Part shown: positions 12,001 through 23,847 of the stretch, in pieces
Layout: each line of letters opens with the position of its first letter
Numbering within the stretch: position 1 is the stretch's first letter
Assembly: GCA_024349245.1 (NCBI GenBank)
Contig: JALDNG010000006.1
Location: 795,501-859,500, forward strand
Reading direction: 5' to 3'
From: Neodontobutis hainanensis
Taxonomy: Eukaryota; Chordata; Actinopteri; Gobiiformes; Odontobutidae
DNA: 64,000 nt
Notes under the pieces: generated by a model
What the model was told of the DNA's origin: nothing
Database searches by the model: none
Seen by the model: only the letters and a program-made list of their open reading frames with translations
Translations under genes and position numbers: made by a program

Positions 12001-13613
12001 ATGGGAGAGAGTACAAGCAACGAGAGGTCTGTGACACCTCTTTCTCTGCCTACTCGAAAGCTGCCTATTATCTAATCCTTCACACCACAGCTAGGGGAGG
12101 AAGAACTGTCCTAGAGACAGAAAGCCAGCAAAGTCGTCATCATCACTGGACACAGTGGTGTGACACAAGGAATCGTTGTAAGGAGTACGGAAACTGTGCT
12201 CTCAGTCAAGCCAGCAAAAGCCAAACAAACCCAACTTTCAGCATGAAAATATGGTGACTCTGGAAGAACAAAACTCCAAACAGAAAGCTCACTATGAGAT
12301 AAAATGTTGAAAGGACCACTAATGTCACAACAGAACATTATTTAAAACATGCTTCCCTATTAACCTATCTAAAACTAAACCTGATGGGACCGGGTTGTTT
12401 TGGTCGTTAGCCTCATACAGAAATACTAAATACGAAAATCATAATGTTAAAACTACCTTAAATTATAAGTTAGTCATGCAGGGTGTGTATTACACCGATA
12501 CTATATATACTATAATGAAGCTGTAATTACACTTCTCTTACCACAGCAGCAATAAAACCATGATTTAAGCACCAAAGTGAGACATTTCAGTTGGAAATAA
12601 ATCTGTTATTCTCACTGTCGTCATTACACAGTAATTCTAAGCATCCACAATTAAAACTAGTGAATAAACACAAAATAGCAAAAACAACACAATATCCAGA
12701 TATTTCCCTAGCGGTGAGCTATCTTGGCACAGGGTATCAACATGCAGCAGAAAACTAGACTGTGCTCCACATCTGTAATGTATTCGCACAATCTGCCATC
12801 TAAGCTAAAAATATTTCCTCCCAATCCTTGCTTAAAGACACAGAGTACAATAGGATAAAACCCTCATTATATAACAGACTCTGGATATTGTCATGCATTC
12901 CTTGACTTCTTTGGCCTTATTTCAGTTTAATAATTCACTACATTTAAAGCCCGAGGCATTAGAAATGAGAATAACTATTGTGAGGAGAACAAAAAGTATT
13001 GAGGTTACTGTGGCCGTGGCTGCTGGTGCCAAAGGAAGACAGAGAATGCCAAAGGTCAAGGGTATGTGTATCAGTTGCAAAGACAACATAAGAAGAGGCT
13101 TGGTTGGAATGGAGGCTGCACATGGGAGATAAAGAAAATAAATATAACGTCGTTTCCATGACTTTCCAGCAACAAACACTAACTTTCCCAAGAGGCTGTG
13201 AGAAAGGTGAAAGCGCATAAAAACCTTTTGCATTCCTATGGGACAGAAGCTTCAAATGTCTGGCCATTTAACCCAACACACTCATTTCAGACTTACAGTA
13301 AGTGTGGTAACCACCCAAACTCATTGGAGAGGAAAAAGAAGACAACACCCCCGGTTCATAGACACATTGACTGCACAGCAAACAGACATAAAAACATTAG
13401 GATACATTCCCAACCTGCTCTTTTAGTGGACGTGCAGCCCACATGTTGCTCGCTCTGACTAGTCCACTTGCTCAAAAGTACTGCTCAGCCCAGTGGAAAA
13501 AACTTTAGACAAACCTAGAAAAACCTCACTGCACAAAAGTATACAGTCATCCCTGTCCGTTTCTTCTCCGCTATAGCTAAGCAAAGCCAACACTGAACTC
13601 TTTCCCAACTCAC
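9089..13613 (-). other. Probable first PLD1 intron / 5' region without recognised genes
   Basis: About 4.5 kb of AT-rich DNA. The largest open frame (plus strand, 10713-11108, 131 codons) has no domain I recognise, and overlapping short frames on both strands near 12.9-13.3 kb look fortuitous. A GCTGCTGCTGCTGCTGCT-type trinucleotide run is near 11,740. A 23-bp sequence at 11,449-11,471 recurs exactly at 13,806-13,828. Confidence 0.5.
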
Positions 13614-13639
13614 CAGTGAAGGAGGGCCCACCAAAACCA

Positions 13640-13690
13640 TAGACCAATCACAATTTAGTGTCCCCGCCTACAAGCTACGCTCATTGGATA
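13640..13690 (-). promoter_or_regulatory. Candidate PLD1 promoter: CCAAT and GC boxes
   Basis: Within 45 bp there is CCAAT on the plus strand (13644-13648), CCCCGCC (13662-13668, a GC box on the minus strand) and ATTGG (13683-13687, CCAAT on the minus strand). Just downstream on the minus strand, ACTG|GTGAGT at 13614/13613 is a good splice donor for a short 5'UTR exon that could join the acceptor at 9089. The motifs are seen; the promoter role is inference. Confidence 0.35.
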
Positions 13691-13699
13691 AAATAAGTG

Positions 13700-15100
13700 C
13701 AGGACTTTTGGTTGGGTGCTGGAGAAATAGACGGAGCATACTTTTATCCCTTCACTGACTTGTTTCTTTTGTTCTCATGATGTAGCTAAAGGTCTTCTGG
13801 CCAGTTAGGAGCCTAGTGTTTTATCAAATATACTGAATAAAAGAGAAGAACATTTTGAAATGGCTCCTTCGGTTCTGTTACTCCAGGTCTGCATGAGTGT
13901 GAGATTAAATGAAAACCTCAGTCATGTCTAATGGGATTCCGCGTCTCCGTCAGAGATCTCCTCTGCCACCTTGTGGACATTTTTTGAACTACAACGGTCA
14001 CCGACTGACACAACTCTTAAACGTGTCTGTATGAAATATGGTTGGAAGATATAGACTTTAACCTGTGATCCACCACTCCCTAATAGCACAGTTTGAGATG
14101 ACACCCAACACTTCAAACACTGTAACTCAAGGATATTACCTTCGATTGTGTGGATTAGATATTGAACAACACTAAACATTACATTATGGTAACTGTGTTT
14201 TACGTAGATAACTATCAAAATGAATATAGTCATCTGTATCACTATGTGTTGCTTACTATAAAAGTCCATCAAATAAACAGTATTTCTTAAAAACGCATCA
14301 GAGATAGTATAGCTAATAGTAACTTTTCGATGGACCTTAAAAACGATGTTGCCACTTGTTAACCAGTGGAATGTGTTGCTTCATTAGTGTAGATTTTCAC
14401 TTGCTTTTATTATTCTTATCTCAGTTGCTATGGAAAGAAGTCAATAGAAATCATGGCAGATCTTTCAACAAACCTCCAAAAGGTTATCCAAGACGTTAAA
14501 AACATGAAATCCTCCCTCACACACTGACACACACAGTTAAAGTAAGAGTCAGATACATACCAGATGACAAGTAAAGAGGTTCGCACGTTCACTGCTTATG
14601 ATGCCACTAGGAATACACCTCACTGTGTTTTCCAGTCTGTTCCTGCTTTTATTTATCTGTTCGTCACACTCCCATTATGATTTAGTGTCCATAAACATAA
14701 TGGTTTCCTGGGTGAGCATAAAAAAGCACAAAGGGCAAGAAGATAACAATATTTCAACCATGGGAATGCTGTAGAAAACACAATAACCAAATTAGTTTCT
14801 TTATTTACATTGGATATTATGCATGTTTACATCTGACAATAATAAATGAGTCATTTAAGCATGTTTGGAGTTATTGGGCTTAAAAAACGATATATTTTTA
14901 ATTAGTTACCATTAAAACCCTGGACGTACACAAACTTGTTTTGAATCACATTCAACACTAAATCACAATCACTAAATTGAAAACTTTTTATTAAATTACT
15001 ACATGCAACGCCATCTAATCACAACCTGTAGGTGGCGTTGTAACATCAGTTTCATGTTATAATGTCCCGACAGCCTCCTCCTCTTTGAGCGGGTCCCCTG
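13700..15100. other. Intergenic region between divergent PLD1 and GHSR
   Basis: No gene recognised. It contains the second copy of the 23-bp direct repeat (13,806-13,828). It would hold the upstream regulatory DNA of both genes, but I identify no specific sites in it. Confidence 0.4.
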
Positions 15101-15105
15101 CGCCT

Positions 15106-15120
15106 CACGTGTATAATAAA
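15106..15120 (+). promoter_or_regulatory. ghsr: Candidate GHSR core promoter: E-box abutting TATA box
   Basis: CACGTG at 15106-15111 is followed by TATAATAAA at 15112-15120. A start site is expected about 25-35 bp downstream, near 15,140-15,150. That would give a 5' leader of about 730 nt before the GHSR ATG, or a leader containing an intron. The motifs are seen; activity is inference. Confidence 0.4.
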
Positions 15121-15878
15121 GACCCCTCATGCTGTGCGCACTGGGACTCAGTAACCGGACTCAGACTTCACGAGAGCTACATGAGGATCTTGACACAGCC
15201 ACTATAGTTTTCTTTGTCTTTCTCAGCCATTTTTTCCTTCTTTAATTTATTGGAATAATCTATCAGTATGTTGGTTTTGCGCAGTTCTTTTTTTGTTCTT
15301 GTGACTTTTGTGAAACTCTCTCGGTTTGGGCGCATAACATTTGTATTCACGCTGGAGGTTGTTTATCCTTGTGTGTTTAGCTGAGCTGCGCTGAGGCAGA
15401 TGTTACAGATGTTCAGCTTCGCTGCTGCAGCATCACTAAGTCTGCCGCCACACGGGTTTTGGATGGATTGGAAATCTCGGATGTTCATTCTTCTTAAAAT
15501 AATTTGCATATGTTTTATTACAAGTAGTTTATCTGCAAATGTATTATTATGGACTATTTTGCGTTTTCAACAAGTGTTTTAATTTATGTAAAGACACATA
15601 ATAAGATAGTTTAACAAACACAGAGATCTAACAACTAACATCAACACATCATTGAATATTTCCAGTGAAGAATAGTATTTTGAAAGACTAACGTCCTTGG
15701 CAAAAGGAATATAGTTTCAAGGGTTGATCTTTCACGCAATTCTTTTACGCACGGCTTGTTGCGCAGAGGAAACATTGACCATGAGAGGACCGTGCAGTTC
15801 CAGTTGGGTGGATGAGCCCCATTCTGGCTGTGCGTTCCGGAGCCAGGGCCAGACGCGGCCATGTGAATAAGCGGCAGC

Positions 15879-16671
15879 ATGCCCTCTTGGCTCAATTACA
15901 CAGAGTGCCTCTCCCTCAATAACTGCATCTGGGAGGAGAACTACAACAGTACATTAGACTTTCCTCCTCTGAACTTCTATTCAATCCCGCTGCTCACCTC
16001 CGCCACAGTCGCCTGTGCGCTGTTTTTTCTGGTGGGTGTTGTGGGGAATGTAATGACAATACTGGTGGTGAGTAAATACAAGGACATGCGGACCACCACT
16101 AACTTGTACCTTTGCAGTATGGCAGTATCGGACCTGGTCATCCTACTGTGCATGCCCCTAGACTTGTACCGAATGTGGAGGTACAGGCCGTGGCGCTTTG
16201 GAGAAGCGCTTTGTAAACTCTTTAATTTTGTGTCAGAGTCCTGTACTTACTCCACTATCCTCAGCATCACTGCGCTCTCAGTGGAGCGCTACTTGGCGAT
16301 CTGCCTCCCACTGCGCGCCAAAGCGCTGGTCACCAAAAGGCGTGTACGCGCGCTAATACTAATACTGTGGACTGTGTCCATGTTGAGCGCGGGACCTGTG
16401 TTTGTGGTGGTGGGAGTCGAACGGGACAATAGGAGTGACTTGGACTTGGAGGATACGCGAGAGTGTAAGCTGACGAATTACGCCATGGAGTCGGGGCTGA
16501 TGGGCGCAATGATGTGGCTCAGCTCAGCCTTCTTCGTTATGCCCGTGTTCTGCCTCACGGTTCTGTACAGTCTCATCGGCCGTAAACTGTGGCAAAGGCA
16601 CCGTGAGACTAGCATGAGCTCCCGGGTAGCGCACAGGGACAGGAGCAACAGGCAGACCATCAAGATGCTGG
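15879..16671 (+). CDS. ghsr: GHSR exon 1 (N-terminus to TM5 / third intracellular loop)
   Basis: The ATG at 15879 starts MPSWLNYTECLSLNNC. The exon ends ATGCTGG|GTAAGT. It encodes five membrane segments and most of the third intracellular loop (RQTIKML). If the intron is not spliced, the frame adds about 11 residues and stops at 16707-16709, giving a 276-residue product like GHSR1b. Confidence 0.96.
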
Positions 16672-17401
16672 GTAAGTGGAATTACGCACAAATTACGCAC
16701 TGCGTTTAAAGTAGCTTTTACACAATGTGTTAAAGACTGACTCTGTGTGATGCTCAAGCCTCTGTTCATTACATCTTAATGGCTTCACAGTGAAAGAAAT
16801 GTGCTTTATGTTTTGTTCAGGGTGTCAAAAGGAGAGTATGTGAGTGGGGCCTTAGATATTTATGTAAATGTCTGGGCAGGATAGATGTGGACAGATCAAA
16901 AGTGTTCATGTTTCTAAACTTAATATTCTTTTTATCTAAAATTATGTAGATTAATCTATATCACAAGCACCTGTTTTTTATTATTATCCTAAATTTCAAA
17001 TACTAAAACATAATTAACATGTGTACTTAATCCATACCTCTTTAATAACCCCTTTGCATCTTTGTACCTCCTCCTGTCTTTTTCCAGTGGTGGTGGTGTT
17101 TGCCTTTGTCCTGTGCTGGCTGCCATTCCATGTTGGCCGATATCTGCAGTTTCGTTCTCAATACACACAGTCCCAGCTGCTGTCCATCTTGTCTGGCTAC
17201 TGCAGTTTGGTTTCAGTTGTTCTCTTCTACCTGAGTGCAGCCATCAATCCCATTCTCTACAACACAATGTCATGGAAATACAGAAGGGCAGCTGCCCGTC
17301 TCTTTGGTCTGACAGACAGACAGCCGCACCGATGCCGCACAGCCAGTACACTGAAAGGAGATGGCTCCAATGGCTGGACAGAGTCAGCAGCCAGCTTTTA
17401 A
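15879..17401 (+). CDS. ghsr: Growth hormone secretagogue receptor (ghrelin receptor), complete two-exon gene
   Basis: A class A GPCR for acylated ghrelin, Gq-coupled, acting at the plasma membrane of pituitary and hypothalamic cells in vertebrates. Exons 15879-16671 and 17088-17401 join in phase 1 to give 368 residues (human GHSR1a has 366). Visible landmarks: N-glycosylation sites N6, N23 and N184; N57 of TM1 (GNVM); SDL in TM2; disulfide cysteines C112 and C196; VSESCTY in TM3 with E120, the counterpart of human E124; ERY at 136-138; CWLPFHVGRY in TM6; NPILY in TM7; and a C-tail with STLKGD...WTES. The position and phase of the single intron after TM5, within KML, match mammalian GHSR. The motilin receptor paralog was considered, but VSESCTY, the short ECL2 and the C-tail favour GHSR. 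Whether it is the fish GHSR1a or the percomorph 'LR' form needs alignment. Confidence 0.96.
17088..17401 (+). CDS. ghsr: GHSR exon 2 (TM6, TM7, C-tail)
   Basis: The acceptor CTTTTTCCAG precedes TGGTGGTGGTG. With the G left from exon 1 the frame reads VVVVFAFVLCWLPFHVGRYL. It includes NPILYNTMSWKYRRAAARLF and the stop TAA at 17399-17401. Confidence 0.96.
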
Positions 17402-18089
17402 ACCTTCACTCTGAGAAAGCTCTCTTTCTAAGGATGAGACCTCCAAATCTCCAACAAGACTTATGGCATGTGCCATTCCCTATTTATGTGAAAGATTCAG
17501 CATCCTTCATCTCATTATTATAAGTACAAACTATAGCCATCAGTCTAAATGTGACTCTTTCATAAACAAACACATTAATAATTGCCTTATATTGTTTTCA
17601 TAATCTGGATGACAAAGAAAGCACTGTAGACCATGTAGGCACCAGTCTGCAGTCCTTTAAAGAGGAGCAGAGGTGCAGTGTGAGTATGACTGTGTGAATG
17701 GTTAGACTATTCCTGTTGTGGACATTGCACTGAGTGTCTGGGTGTTAACATATGTGCTATGTGTCAAACATTGCATGTGTTTGATCGAGTAATGCTGTTT
17801 CTTTGTGATGGTGAGGATGTGTGGATGCACAGTGTCATAGATATTTACACCAAATGCCCTGTATCTTGGAAATTCAAGTCCATGCTTTGTTGATGCTGCT
17901 GAGAGGGGCCTGTTGTTTTTTTTATTTAATGGGTACTCAGCTCATAAAAGTCAGAAAAGCCATTTTTTATAGTATTTTTATTGAGCAATTTTGAACATTT
18001 ATTAAGTAATGTGTAAATATTCCTAAAAATGTATCAAACATGACATAAAATTTTGTCATATCATCTGTCCAATTCAGTCTATTAAAAAG

Positions 18090-18180
18090 ACAATATGTAG
18101 TCAGAATTGACAAAGTCTCTTGAAGAAGAGACAAAACGTCTTCACTGTCAAAACCTAGTCCAGATGTCTTTACTTTAACC
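18090..18180 (+). repeat. Dispersed fish repeat fragment (AGACAAAACGTCTTCA type)
   Basis: The stretch with CAGAATTGACAAAGTCTCTTG, AGACAAAACGTCTTCA and AGTCCAGATG..TTTACTT matches, in reverse complement, the sequence at about 62,020-62,095 with scattered differences. A shared interspersed repeat is the simplest explanation. Confidence 0.55.
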
Positions 18181-18755
18181 TTTTCTTCACTATATGTAGT
18201 ATTTTTTTCTTTTTTATCTTTGAATCTTAAAAATAGACTCTCTTTATGTTGTAATACAGAGATGTCAGCAAAGCACTCAGAAAGTGTCTTGTCTTTGCCA
18301 CACTGAGAGTGCAGGGTTGATACTTTATGGATTTACTTTCTCGTATTATATCGCTCTTGATGACTGTTGTTGATAAATGTATTGGTTTTGGTTTGTTTGT
18401 TTTTATTTTAAAAAATAGATATAATCGTTTTAAGACAAGTGCAAAGGGTCAAGGAAAGTACATCTTGTTCCCACATGGTAAACACTGCACAGACATTTCT
18501 CAAGTGGCTCAAACAGACATGTAGAATATGTTGTTTTCTAAAAGCTATTGTTTCTTCTTTTGTTCAAGTGCAAGAGCTACTCAGACCAGAGCACTTAAGT
18601 GATTTACAAATGCTTTAAAATACATGTTTTTCAAATTCTCGTAAAACTATAATTGTATGTACAATTTTTCAATTTGATGTATGTTTTATACCAATGTAAA
18701 CATTGAGATATCTGTAGTTGAAGCGTCTGGACTTTAAGAGGCTCACTAAATGGAT

Positions 18756-18761
18756 AATAAA
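18756..18761 (+). terminator. ghsr: Candidate GHSR polyadenylation signal AATAAA
   Basis: A canonical hexamer about 1.35 kb after the stop codon. Cleavage would be expected 10-30 nt downstream. Other sites further right cannot be excluded. Confidence 0.3.
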
Positions 18762-20164
18762 ACTTTCACCAGACGCATCCGTACTGGCTGATAATTGATA
18801 GTTTTTATGTGACAATGTGCTTCATTACATTTCAAATTACCATGGCAACTTCTGTTAAGGGCACTGGATTTTAGAACATGGCCTTGGGCTCAAACCAGTG
18901 TATTCTGTTAATGAATGTACATCACTGTGAAGTGAATTATTTATGGATTTTTACAAAAGTAAAAAAAAATACATACAATTTTTATATGTGTATATTATTG
19001 TTGTCAATGATGTAATTAAGTATAACAATTGTATTTTGGCATCTGAAAGCTATATTTTTTTTCTCTGTGTAAAATGCTTTTGACAAGTTTGTTTCTGTAT
19101 GAGGGAAAAACAACTTTATATTGCTAAAGCCTGTTTTCTTCTACTCCTTATTTAATGTCTTAGCAGGCTGTAAGGCCAGTCAATATAAGTAATCCTATTT
19201 CTGTCTTTTCACACAGCTGTGGCCACTCCATAATTTTATTTTTTTCCCATGTTTTTTCCAATGTTCAGTGAACATCTTTTTGCAGAAAGAACTGTTGTTG
19301 AACACCCAAAGCTTAAAATGGCCTTCATTTCTGCACAGTTTGAATAGATAGGAAAGTGCATTTTACATTATCACTTTTACATTTCATGCATCAAAGATAA
19401 CAAAAGGTCAAATGATTAATGTTCCAAGGTGGTCCCTGGGTTGTTGCAGGTTGAGAGGAAATAAGTGTCTGGTGCAGCAGTCAGTCTTCAAATGCTGTGT
19501 GTAATTTACCCCGTCCCTTATCATGACAAACACTATCATGTCCAAAGCAGAGGAAATCAACCACACCTCAGACATCACAGATGAAACACAAACACTGCTG
19601 CCACTGAAAATGACAGTGACAGCTTGAAATTATTAACCTTGACTGTAATAAAAAGATCCCCTATTGGTTTGTCAAACTGAATAACAGCAACCATATAAAT
19701 CAGATGCTTTCAATACAATTCTTTAGAAGTTTATACATATTGACAACTACTAAACTACATTACAGTGCTTTGGAAAGAGAATCATTGAGGTAATTTTAGG
19801 TCTGAAGGACAAAATGATGGATGGACTGACAATACCTCACTGCCACATGTATGGCTTGGTATGGTCTAAGTAGCACAGTATAAATATCTATTGAAAGACT
19901 TTACTGTGTAAAAGAAAGTAATTATTTCACCATCTTTAAACAATTAGTTTGTTTTCTCAAATCAATTACAGAAAACAATTGTCTAAACAAATACTATAAT
20001 ACTTAAAAACCTTTATTGTTTTATTTCTCCTGTCATCTTGGTTTATTAATGTAACAAGTTAGAAAATTCTAAAACTACATATTAAATGCAATTTACTGGA
20101 GTAAACTGTATGGTGTAAAAACAAAGTGATATAAGACAAAAAAAATAAAATACAGTTAGCAAAA

Positions 20165-23100
20165 GTCAGAAAAAATTAAAACATTTATTGGGCATAAATA
20201 TATTATATATACGCTACCGATACAGTTATGTCTTACATACATAGGGTAGTATTTGCAAAAAATCTATACATTAAAATTGATATGGCAGTTTCTTTTATAT
20301 AATGTATATGAAATTGTCTAACATTTACAATACAAGAAATGCATGAATTTCTTTTTTTCAATTCGTAGACCATGACAACATTGGAATGTTTGTTTTTTTA
20401 CGTGTGAGGTAAAAATATCTTTTTTGTCTTGCTTAAAAAATAGTTAAATATCTGTGAGTTTTCTGTTTGTCAAAACGCCAATCTCTACTTACTGCAAAAC
20501 GTACAAAAAAATAACAAAAAAGAAAATATATCAGAAGGCACAGATGTGGGTTTGCTGGGCAAAACAAAAAAAATGTCCATCATTTTTGACCCACCATATG
20601 TGCAGGACCTGTGGGTGGGGTTTAGTAAAGGGGGCGGGGTCTAGAAAATCAACAGCATTTGAAAAAAATAAAAGCACATATCAGTACCCTTCCCATAACC
20701 TCCAGCCTTAGACTTTTCGACATTACTGTGTATTGTATTAAGGCTCGAAGTGGGTTCGGGGCATTTGAGGGGAACTCCTCACACGCCACCTGTCGATGCA
20801 ACAGGTCAGCTGGATACTTAGAAAAAAAGCACCTCGCTCCATGCACTTCCTGTGTCGAAGCATAGGAGGCGCCATTTTTAGAAGCACAGGCCCGCGCTCC
20901 AGTAATGCCAATGTCACAGTGATGCCAAGAACACCATAATGCCAATGTGTGTAACAGACGGTGTTGGCAGTAGTGTTTGGAACAGAGCGAAGGACTTAAC
21001 TTCGCTCGTTATTAACCTCATCAAGACTGGTTCAAAAAAGTGCTTCAACTCTGTTAGTCATTTACCATCTCATTCTACAGTTCTATAGATATCTCTGTAT
21101 ATCATCTCATAGCAAAATACTGGATAGAAAATACTACTGCTATACCAGCAAAAGCATGAACAAGGAGGAGTCATCAGTATTATTATTTTTGCATTGTCCT
21201 TTGCCTAAAATCATTGTTTGATTGCCTTTTGTCACCATCTGAGTGTGAATTCAGGTTCTCCTCCAAAAAGGGCTACACATTTTCTTTTTCTTAAATGGCA
21301 CATTTTGCATTACAAATAATAAAGATAATATAAAGAAGCATAATCACAGATTGAGTTAATGTAATTTTTTTTTCCTTTTGAGAGAATATAAGAATCATAA
21401 TAATGCTGTGTCGTTATAAAGAACATCACATAACCCTTTAGACGCAACATTTAGTGGACACAGAAGCCTGCACTTTGGCAATAAAACAGTTAAAAGATAT
21501 CTGAAGCTTCATGAGAATACTAATTTAAAAGCCAAAGGCAGCAGCGTTTATCCCAATACAAATGACTAAACATGGCCTAAAAGGCCTGGCATTGCTACAT
21601 GTCTCTCTAAGCAAAAACTGATCAGCTGTGTGTTGCCTGAACAGTATTAAAACAACATACATAGGCATTTGGTTACATGATTTGAAGGGCAATGATAACT
21701 GCGAAGCATGGGCTGAGCTACAGGTTTACAACAGTCGTAAAAGAAATACTTAAAGGGTTACTCAGGAATGCTGGCCTTAATCAACATCTAACATACATCC
21801 ATTAAAAAATAAAAAAAAAATAAAAAAACAAAAAAAAACATGCTACAAGGAAAAATTAGTATATAACTACACTTGTCTCTTAATCTTTAAACAATAAATA
21901 ACTGAAGATTGCACTGTAATTGGCATGTAAAGTACTGTATGCAAATATATAGTATAAATAAAACCTAGAAAAGAACTCTACCTTAACTTTCCCATCAACT
22001 TTGGCAAAGGTATTTTTGAGCTAGTAAACCACTTTGCGTACTGGAGCAAGGCACAGCGAAGACTGAAGATACAGCATCAAACAAATGAAGAGAAAGGAAG
22101 ATGAAAAAGAGTAAAAATGAAAACGATGGTGATGACAGTGTTGGGGAAGTCCCCTCTGTAAGGCCTTATCCCTGAGGTTACAGGCTGCCAATCAGAGCTA
22201 AGGGGTGGGGACTAACACAATTTAGCCCCTTTCCCCACCTTCTCCTTCCACCTGACACTCGGCAGGTTGGGATGACTTCTTTGGATCAGGAGTTTTTATT
22301 GGGACTGTACCTTGGCTGTATCTGGGAAGGACGAGGGGTTCAGGTTTATCTGTTAAGTTCTGTCAAAGGCTTGTTTGGTTAGCGAACATTATCTCAAGTC
22401 CCGCCCCCAGGGAACAGAACAGTTCAAGCAGAGAAATCAAGACTCTGATTTCATGTCAAAGCACCTGTTTTAAAGAGAAAGAGGGGTAAAGGACAGAAAA
22501 CTGCAGGAAAAGAGAAATAGGTAAGCGGCTTGAGAAAATTAGGCAGTAGGTGAGAAACAGGAAGAGTCTTTAGATGTATTGGTTCACAGACTTGCTGAGA
22601 AAAGCTGGCTGGGGTACAAGTAAACTCCCAATTAGCACACACAAAGCTCTGGCAGGTTGTCAGCACCTCTGGGTCTGAAACAGTATGGGCTTCTTGCATT
22701 TGCTACAAAAGCTAAAGCTAAAAAGAGTCAATATCGAGATAGTATGAAAAGGCATGAGAGCTACTCAAATGCTCAATCAATATTTTTCCTGTCCAGCCAA
22801 TCAATAGATTCATAACCACTGCAATCATGACACCATTTTTATTATTCTGATCTGAGACCAGTGTTTCAAAGGCTCTGTCAACTGATTGTGAGCACCTAAA
22901 GTTGACTCTTCCCCCATTTGCACTGTACTTTAGACCTTACATTGCCATCACTTATTTACATCACTTCTATAGCTCATAGATATTTGCTATAATATATATA
23001 TTGTGTATATATATTAGATTACTGGTTTTCCATTTTTATAGATAGAATAAAAATCACAGGATAGCAGCATCTTACACCACACATACATTTGCATCACTTT

Positions 23101-23847
23101 GGTAGCTGAACAAGTGAGTGACTGTTAAAGAAAAAAAAAAAAAAGCCATAAAAGATATGTGATTGACTAGGAGTACATAAGTGTTTTGTCATTGTCGTTG
23201 CATGAAAAGGTCTGTGTAACGTGTCTGTTGCCAGTCCTTGGTTGTGTGCGAGAGCATGTGCAGATTGCATGAACTGACTGACAGCCTGTTGGAACAAAGT
23301 GAACGACATAAACGGCTAAAGCTTTTGAAGGCCTACAATGGAATATGGCTGACTGAATAAAGACTGGAGCAAATTAAACATCAAAAAATGTAAGGCAAAG
23401 ACTGTCAAAAAAATATACATGTCTCTAAAAGAATATGTCTTAAAAAGATACAAAATAAAAACATGCAAGTCAGTCTGAGGAGCATCTGCGTTGCTCACAG
23501 CTATTTTTAAGGCTTGATTATCAGTTTTTTTTTTTTCACAACCTGGAGGTACAGCTAAGAAAAGGCTTACCTTCGACAGAAATCCTCAACAAGTGAGGCA
23601 GACAATGATACATAGACAAAATATAGAGAAATGATGACCAACTGAGTGAAAGCAGAAGACAACAGTAACAAGGCGTGGAAAGCCTGAATTGGGGTACATT
23701 GACTAAAAAAAAAACATACATAGCCTTAGAAGTACATGTCAAGTGTTTGTTTTGATTTCATTCGGTTCGTTCATAGATGTTTTTTGTATTTTTTTTAAGT
23801 TTCTCTGTGATTTTGCGTTCTCTTTCTATCCTAAAGTTAAAATTCCC
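20165..23847 (-). other. fndc3b: Probable FNDC3B 3' untranslated region
   Basis: It extends from the stop codon at 23850-23848 to the candidate polyadenylation signal at 20184-20189. No splice junction or coding sequence is visible. It contains A/T homopolymer stretches (near 21,805-21,840 and 23,130-23,145). The extent is inferred. Confidence 0.5.
20184..20189 (-). terminator. fndc3b: Candidate FNDC3B polyadenylation signal
   Basis: Minus-strand AATAAA (plus TTTATT) about 3.66 kb beyond the FNDC3B stop codon. A long 3'UTR is usual for FNDC3B. Other TTTATT hexamers occur between here and the stop, so alternative ends are possible. Confidence 0.35.

Larger units (their letters stand above)
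17402..20160 (+). other. GHSR 3'UTR and intergenic spacer to FNDC3B
   Basis: AT-rich, no ORF of interest. The first AATAAA downstream in a plausible context is at 18756-18761 (polyadenylation candidate). A dispersed repeat fragment lies near 18,090-18,180; its reverse complement occurs near 62,020-62,095. Confidence 0.45.

Noticed and set aside
12893..13267. Overlapping open frames on both strands (79-103 codons)
   Set aside because: Mutually overlapping frames with no family resemblance. They reflect a locally stop-poor stretch.
15879..17401. Motilin receptor instead of GHSR
   Set aside because: The second extracellular loop lacks the long insertion typical of motilin receptors, and VSESCTY, the C-tail and synteny fit GHSR.
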